Shown: positions 6,156 through 9,989 of the stretch, piece by piece
Layout of the letters: the number at the start of each line of letters is the position of its first letter
How positions within the stretch are numbered: position 1 is the stretch's first letter
Source: Bacteroidota bacterium
Lineage (GTDB): Bacteria; Bacteroidota; Bacteroidia; NS11-12g; UBA9320
Length of the DNA stretch: 9,989 nucleotides
NCBI GenBank assembly: GCA_024638525.1
Contig: JAHEKB010000063.1
Coordinates: 1 to 9,989 of the forward strand
Reading direction: 5' to 3'
The notes under the pieces: model-generated
What the model was told of the DNA's origin: nothing
The model's input: only the letters and a program-made list of their open reading frames with translations
The model's database searches: none
Translations under genes and position numbers: made by a program

Positions 6156-8249
6156 ATGACGTTAAGAACAGCTATTCTTTTGCCAATCATAGCCTTAGGA
6201 CTTAGCCAATGTTCTTTTGGTCAAGGGGAACAAGAAATGCATAAAAATACCAACGAATTAATTGAGGAAAGTAGCCCGTATCTTTTGCAACACGCACACA
6301 ATCCGGTTGATTGGCACGCATGGAATACGGATAACCTAAAAGAAGCTGAAAAATTGGGCAAACCCCTCATTATTAGCATTGGCTATTCCAGTTGCCATTG
6401 GTGCCATGTCATGGAGCACGAGAGTTTTGAAGATGAAGAAGTAGCCGATTATATGAATAAGAACTTTTACTGCATAAAGGTTGACCGCGAAGAGCGCCCG
6501 GATGTGGATCAAGTATATATGACGGCGGCCAATATTATAACGGGTCGCGGGGGCTGGCCATTAAACTGCTTTGCATTGCCCAATGGCCAACCCTTTCACG
6601 CAGGGACATACTACCCTAAAAAGGATTGGTTGAACCTCATGAAAAATGTCATCCGTCAATACCAAGGCAATTTGGATAAACTCACAGCATACGCCAATAA
6701 GTTGACTGAGGGAATTAGAATGCAGGAAACATCCATAAGTGATAATCCAGAGTCAGCACTGGACCCAAATATTATCGAGCAAATGGTGGCAAACTGGCGT
6801 TCTTCCTGGGACATGGAATTGGGAGGACGCAAAGGCGCACCAAAATTTCCCATGCCCTCCAATCTAGAATTCCTTCTACACCAGAGTTATTATTTCCATG
6901 CTCCGGAAACAACAGAATTCACGGAAACTAGTCTGCTGGCTATGGCTCTTGGTGGTATTTATGATCAAGTCGGAGGCGGATTTGCGCGCTATTCAACTGA
7001 CCCTTATTGGAAGGTCCCACATTTTGAAAAAATGCTCTATGACAATGCGCAATTACTAAAGGTTTATTCCATGGCACAGCAGCGTGATGAAAAAGCGATT
7101 TACAGACGAATTGTCAATGAGACCATAAATTGGTTGACTTCTGAAATGAGAGATGAATCTGGGCTGTTCTATTCGGCTCTTGATGCTGATAGTGAGGGAA
7201 TAGAAGGGAAATACTATGTCTGGTCAGAACAGGAACTAAAGGAGGTCTTGGGAGACAAATTTGAGCGCGCCGAACTGATCTTCAAACTCAATGAAGAAGG
7301 ACTTTGGGAAGACAAACATTATATATTGATGCAGCGAGCCCCGCTCGCAGAACTAGCCACTAAAGAAGGAATCGATATCAAAGAATTGTCCAGTGATTTA
7401 GAACAGATAAAAGAGAAACTGTTCAAAATGCGATCTAAGCGAATCAGACCGGGATTAGACGACAAGTGTTTGAGCAGCTGGAACGGCTTGCTTTTATCGG
7501 GACTCGTTGCCGCCTATAAAGCAGAACCCAGTAAAGAAGTCTTAAAAACTAGTCTTGAGCTAGCTCAGGCACTCAAAGGGCAAATTTACGAGGACGGCAA
7601 AATCTGGCATTCTTTCAAAGATGGAAGAAAGAGTATTGATGGCCTGCTTGAAGACTACGCTTTTGTAGGTCTGGCACTGTTGGAGATATACAGTATCACT
7701 GGAGACGAACAATGGTATACTATCAGTCTTGAACTCTGCACCAAAGCACATGAACTCTTTTGGGATAGCAGCAAAGGCCTATACTATATGCACTTGGAGA
7801 ATGAGTTGATAGTGAGAACAACTGAAGTTCACGACAATGTTATTCCAAGCTCAAACGCAGCCATGAATGAACTGATCTATTTGCATGGTTTGTTGGCGGG
7901 AAATTCTGCATTTCTTGAAGCGTCTAGATCGCTTATATCCAAGGTGCAATCCAACTTTATCAATTATCCCTCAGGGCATTCATTCTGGGCCTTGAACCAC
8001 TTGGCTCAAACCAATGATTTTTATGAAATCGCAGTGATCGGTAAAGATGCTAGAAAGGTCGCCCGCATTATCGATGAGGCAAATCTGTTAAATTCAGTGC
8101 TTGTGTTTAGCGAAAGAAACAGCAATCTCCCGATTTTCGCCGATCGCTATCAAGAAACAAAGACTTTGATCTATGTGTGCAAAAAAGGGGTTTGCGATCT
8201 GCCCTCTGAAGATCTGCAAGCGGTGATTCAACAAATAAAACCCAAATAA
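6156..8249 (+). CDS. Exported thioredoxin-domain DUF255/YyaL-family protein
   Basis: A 697-residue member of the DUF255 family (YyaL; human relative SPATA20/SSP411), which joins an N-terminal thioredoxin-like domain to an (alpha/alpha)6-barrel domain like that of N-acylglucosamine 2-epimerases. Family landmarks in order: SPYLLQHAHNPVDW (40-53), the redox motif SSCHWC with Cys80 and Cys83, VDREERPDVDQVYM (109-122), GGWPLN (132-137), FHAGTYYP (147-154), KFPMPSNLEFLL (230-241), HFEKMLYDNAQL (289-300), SSWNGLL (440-446), EDYAF (499-503), PSSNAAMNEL (564-573) and a C-terminal VCKKGVC pair (Cys675, Cys680). All core motifs are present and the length is normal. Unusually, about 27 residues with a hydrophobic core (LLPIIALGLSQCSFG) precede the usual family start, which suggests export to the periplasm; LSQC is a poor lipobox, so SPI cleavage before Gln23 is equally plausible. 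An internal Met28 would give a cytoplasmic form. The reaction catalysed by the family is not established. The lipoprotein gene follows 33 bp downstream. Confidence 0.93.
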   Translation: MTLRTAILLPIIALGLSQCSFGQGEQEMHKNTNELIEESSPYLLQHAHNPVDWHAWNTDNLKEAEKLGKPLIISIGYSSCHWCHVMEHESFEDEEVADYMNKNFYCIKVDREERPDVDQVYMTAANIITGRGGWPLNCFALPNGQPFHAGTYYPKKDWLNLMKNVIRQYQGNLDKLTAYANKLTEGIRMQETSISDNPESALDPNIIEQMVANWRSSWDMELGGRKGAPKFPMPSNLEFLLHQSYYFHAPETTEFTETSLLAMALGGIYDQVGGGFARYSTDPYWKVPHFEKMLYDNAQLLKVYSMAQQRDEKAIYRRIVNETINWLTSEMRDESGLFYSALDADSEGIEGKYYVWSEQELKEVLGDKFERAELIFKLNEEGLWEDKHYILMQRAPLAELATKEGIDIKELSSDLEQIKEKLFKMRSKRIRPGLDDKCLSSWNGLLLSGLVAAYKAEPSKEVLKTSLELAQALKGQIYEDGKIWHSFKDGRKSIDGLLEDYAFVGLALLEIYSITGDEQWYTISLELCTKAHELFWDSSKGLYYMHLENELIVRTTEVHDNVIPSSNAAMNELIYLHGLLAGNSAFLEASRSLISKVQSNFINYPSGHSFWALNHLAQTNDFYEIAVIGKDARKVARIIDEANLLNSVLVFSERNSNLPIFADRYQETKTLIYVCKKGVCDLPSEDLQAVIQQIKPK

Positions 8250-8270
8250 GATGTCCGCTCTGATTAACGC

Positions 8271-8278
8271 TATCTTTG
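8271..8278 (+). promoter_or_regulatory. -7 promoter box (TATCTTTG) for the small lipoprotein gene
   Basis: TATCTTTG is a perfect match to TAnnTTTG and stands only 4 nt before the ATG at 8283, in the 33-bp gap after the DUF255 gene. No TTG is visible at the normal -33 distance. If active, it would start transcription at or next to the ATG and separate the lipoprotein-methyltransferase pair from the upstream gene. Confidence 0.5.
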
Positions 8279-8282
8279 TATC

Positions 8283-8972
8283 ATGCTATTACTGAGGCTC
8301 TCACTGGCATCATGTATCATTTTCTGCTTGGCTTGTTCAAATGGAAAAGGCGATTTGAGCCAAAAAATAGCGGAAAAACAGTCCAATGACACATTGAGAA
8401 TTACAGATACCATTTGGCTGAAAGACACCATTTACATTAGAGCCGACCCCAATTGGCAAAAGTATTTCGGCCTAAGTCACAATCCTCATCAAGACAGCGT
8501 TTGGGGCAAGTCTGTAGACCATTATATCTCTGACCCAGAATGCGATGCTCTAGCCTTTGATTTTTACTATGGCAATTTTAAGCCAGGCGATAATGCCCTT
8601 ACTTATGAAATGTTGGAATTGGTACTCACACCCAATGACAAACTGCGGCCTTTTTATCGTTGGTGTTTGGAAAAGACCATGTCTATAGCAGACGGAGCAT
8701 TGGGAGAATACCCGGGAGAACCCGCTCGAAAGTACGCTGAGAATTATCCCAAAGAATTTATCGACTACATGAACGGTCAAACCGATAGTTCGGTCTATTT
8801 TACCTGGGTTGAGCTCATATCGTTTGGAGGATTGGACGAATTCAATTACGATCAAGAGCGCAGCTATGCTGAGATTGTGAAACGCATGCTAGACGCTTGT
8901 CCTTCCTGTGCAGATAAAGACATAGAATGGATCGAGCAATTTGCAACAGCCATAAGTAGTCATGAACTCTGA
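8283..8972 (+). CDS. Small lipoprotein of unknown function
   Basis: A 229-residue protein that I do not recognise as any characterised family. Residues 1-17 form a lipoprotein signal peptide with Cys18 as the probable lipidated residue (FCLACS; Ala at -1 is normal, Cys at -3 is unusual). No acidic surface-export signal follows Cys18, so periplasmic-side anchoring is more likely than surface display, as an inference. Three D-T-(L/I) motifs occur within residues 36-50, which fit the Bacteroidota O-glycosylation consensus. The rest is a compact, probably globular domain with conserved-looking stretches DPNWQKYFGL (55-64), FDFYYGNFKPGD (92-103), LRPFYRWCLEKT (121-132), GALGEYPGEPARKYAE (138-153) and a CPSC motif (Cys206, Cys209). 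The start at 8283 is set by the signal peptide. The last 11 nt overlap the methyltransferase gene, which suggests joint expression. Confidence 0.85.
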   Translation: MLLLRLSLASCIIFCLACSNGKGDLSQKIAEKQSNDTLRITDTIWLKDTIYIRADPNWQKYFGLSHNPHQDSVWGKSVDHYISDPECDALAFDFYYGNFKPGDNALTYEMLELVLTPNDKLRPFYRWCLEKTMSIADGALGEYPGEPARKYAENYPKEFIDYMNGQTDSSVYFTWVELISFGGLDEFNYDQERSYAEIVKRMLDACPSCADKDIEWIEQFATAISSHEL

Positions 8973-9765
8973 TAAGAATTATTTGGCAGTGAATAAGGAG
9001 CTATGGAACGCAAAGACTGCGATCCACATCAACAGCTCATTCTATGATATTCCGGCAATATTGGCTGGTAAAAGCAGTCTTATTGGTCCGGAACTGTCTT
9101 TGATTGATGATATAAAAGGTAAAAAAGTACTTCACCTGCAGTGTCATTTTGGATTAGACAGTTTGAGTTTAGCAAGAATGGGAGCCAGCGTAGTGGGTTT
9201 GGATTTCTCTCAATCAGCCATTGACCGTGCAATTGCTTTATACGAGGATCAAGATGTGGACTTGAGTTTTGTATGCACAGATGTTTACTCAGCTGAGGAT
9301 GAATTGGATTCGAAGTTTGACATGATTTACACGAGTTATGGAACCATCGGTTGGTTGCCTGACTTGAACAAGTGGGCGGCCGTCATTGAAAGGCTATTAA
9401 AACCAAATGGGAAGTTGGTATTTGCGGAGTTTCATCCCGTGGTTTGGATGTTCAATGAAGGTTTCACCGAATTGGAATATTCTTACTTCAATAGAGAAAG
9501 CATCCACATACAGTCAGAAGGAACCTATGCAGATAGAAATTCCAATATTGATAAAGAGGAGATCAGTTGGAACCATCCTTTGACCGATGTGTTCAATGCG
9601 CTCTTCAATGCAGGCCTTAATATTAGCCAATTCAAAGAATTTGATTACAGCCCGTATGCATGCTTTGATCCCATAGTGAAGATTGATGACAACAAGTATC
9701 AAATAGAGGGCCTAGAAGGTAAACTGCCGATGATGTATTACTTGGTGGCACAGAAATTGAATTGA
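8962..9765 (+). CDS. Class I SAM-dependent methyltransferase
   Basis: A 267-residue cytoplasmic protein with a Rossmann-type methyltransferase core. Motif I is VLHLQCHFG (56-64), followed by GLDFS (79-83), where Asp81 should contact the SAM ribose; CTDVY (105-109) is the next acidic site; FDMIYTSYGTIGWLPDL (119-135) is the motif IV strand and loop; LKPNGKLVFAEFHP (146-159) is the post-core strand. Motif I has HLQCHFG where most families have DxGxGxG; this variant is typical of a widespread group of uncharacterised bacterial methyltransferases whose N-terminus also reads like LWNAKTAIHINSSFYD (14-29). Length is normal and the protein looks complete. The substrate cannot be told from sequence. 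The ATG at 8962 lies inside the end of the lipoprotein gene (11-nt overlap), so translation is probably coupled. A weak terminator-like hairpin follows the stop. Confidence 0.92.
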   Translation: MNSDKNYLAVNKELWNAKTAIHINSSFYDIPAILAGKSSLIGPELSLIDDIKGKKVLHLQCHFGLDSLSLARMGASVVGLDFSQSAIDRAIALYEDQDVDLSFVCTDVYSAEDELDSKFDMIYTSYGTIGWLPDLNKWAAVIERLLKPNGKLVFAEFHPVVWMFNEGFTELEYSYFNRESIHIQSEGTYADRNSNIDKEEISWNHPLTDVFNALFNAGLNISQFKEFDYSPYACFDPIVKIDDNKYQIEGLEGKLPMMYYLVAQKLN

Positions 9766-9777
9766 CTTGTTTAAACG

Positions 9778-9804
9778 TGGCCAATGGCCGACTTTTGATT
9801 TTTT
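9778..9804 (+). terminator. Weak terminator-like hairpin after the methyltransferase gene
   Basis: GGCC-AAT-GGCC (9779-9789), extendable by one T-G pair, is followed by ACTTTTGATTTTTT. The stem has only 4-5 pairs and the loop 3 nt, so it is a marginal terminator, but its place 13 nt after the stop and the T-rich tract fit. Confidence 0.4.
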
Positions 9805-9897
9805 GTGTCTATTGGCAACACCATATCCGCAGACTTAAGCCCGAGGGTTTCCGATCTAAGATCTGATTTTAAAAAACAGGAGAGATATGTATTCTGC

Positions 9898-9989
9898 ATG
9901 CAGTTCATCAAAGGTGTTGCTCAAGATATTGTAGGGCATCTACCCAAACACAGCGACAAGGTTTTCGATCAAATTGGAACAATAGCCTA
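9898..9989 (+). CDS. Possible 5' end of a further gene running off the right edge
   Basis: From the ATG at 9898 the frame is open to the window end: MQFIKGVAQDIVGHLPKHSD, then about ten more residues. The same frame is open back to a stop at 9796, so a GTG at 9805 could also be the start, giving about 61 visible residues; the stretch LRSDFKKQERYVFCM just before the ATG looks protein-like. An AGGAG at 9878-9882 is 15 nt from the ATG, too far for a normal ribosome-binding site. No family is recognised, no signal peptide is visible, and an open frame of this length can occur by chance. The other frames in this stretch are broken by stops. Confidence 0.35.
   Translation, partial: MQFIKGVAQDIVGHLPKHSDKVFDQIGTIA

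Noticed and set aside
6173..6215. DUF255 protein as a definite lipoprotein with Cys19 lipidated.
   Set aside because: The residue before Cys19 is Gln, which is not acceptable in the normal lipobox; export is likely but lipidation is not supported.
1..9989. A defence system, biosynthetic cluster, mobile element or polysaccharide utilisation locus.
   Set aside because: No transposase, integrase, nuclease, toxin-antitoxin, SusC/SusD pair, glycosidase or synthase gene is present, and there are no direct terminal repeats or CRISPR-like repeats.

Overview
The window looks like an ordinary chromosomal stretch from a member of the Bacteroidota, probably a marine or flavobacterial-type lineage. The evidence is: a C-terminal type IX secretion (T9SS) sorting domain with the YPNPF signature on a very large secreted protein; a -7 promoter box of the Bacteroidota TAnnTTTG type; no Shine-Dalgarno sequences ahead of the starts; several Sec or lipoprotein signal peptides, two of them cleaved ahead of Gln; and an A+T-leaning composition. 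I see no tRNA, rRNA, CRISPR array, insertion sequence, integrase or attachment site, and no sign of recent transfer.

Layout, left to right. (1) The 3' end of a gene for a probable lipoprotein of unknown function, entering from the left edge. (2) A secreted S8-family subtilisin-like protease on the + strand with an intact catalytic triad and a C-terminal tail that is not a recognisable T9SS domain, followed by a clear rho-independent terminator. (3) Convergent to it, a 1245-residue cell-surface or secreted protein on the - strand: signal peptide, N-terminal beta-rich region, seven diverged Ig-like/CARDB-like repeats of about 112 residues, one extra domain inserted after repeat 1, and the T9SS tail. 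(4) A 76-bp divergent spacer with a perfect -7 box for the - strand gene and a 6-bp-arm inverted repeat. (5) On the + strand, a thioredoxin-domain DUF255/YyaL-family protein with an added export signal, then a small lipoprotein of unknown function with its own promoter, then a class I SAM-dependent methyltransferase overlapping the lipoprotein gene by 11 nt. (6) A weak terminator-like hairpin and the possible start of another gene running off the right edge.

How the genes relate: most products act outside the cytoplasm (lipoprotein, protease, T9SS surface protein, exported thioredoxin-like protein, lipoprotein). Only the methyltransferase is clearly cytoplasmic. I see no evidence that the genes form one pathway; the only tight coupling is between the small lipoprotein and the methyltransferase. 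I did not find a convincing new multi-gene system. The most interesting points are the repeat architecture of the T9SS protein with a putative O-glycosylation motif at a fixed place in the repeats, the non-T9SS tail of the protease, the exported DUF255 protein, and promoter boxes that sit almost on top of start codons.
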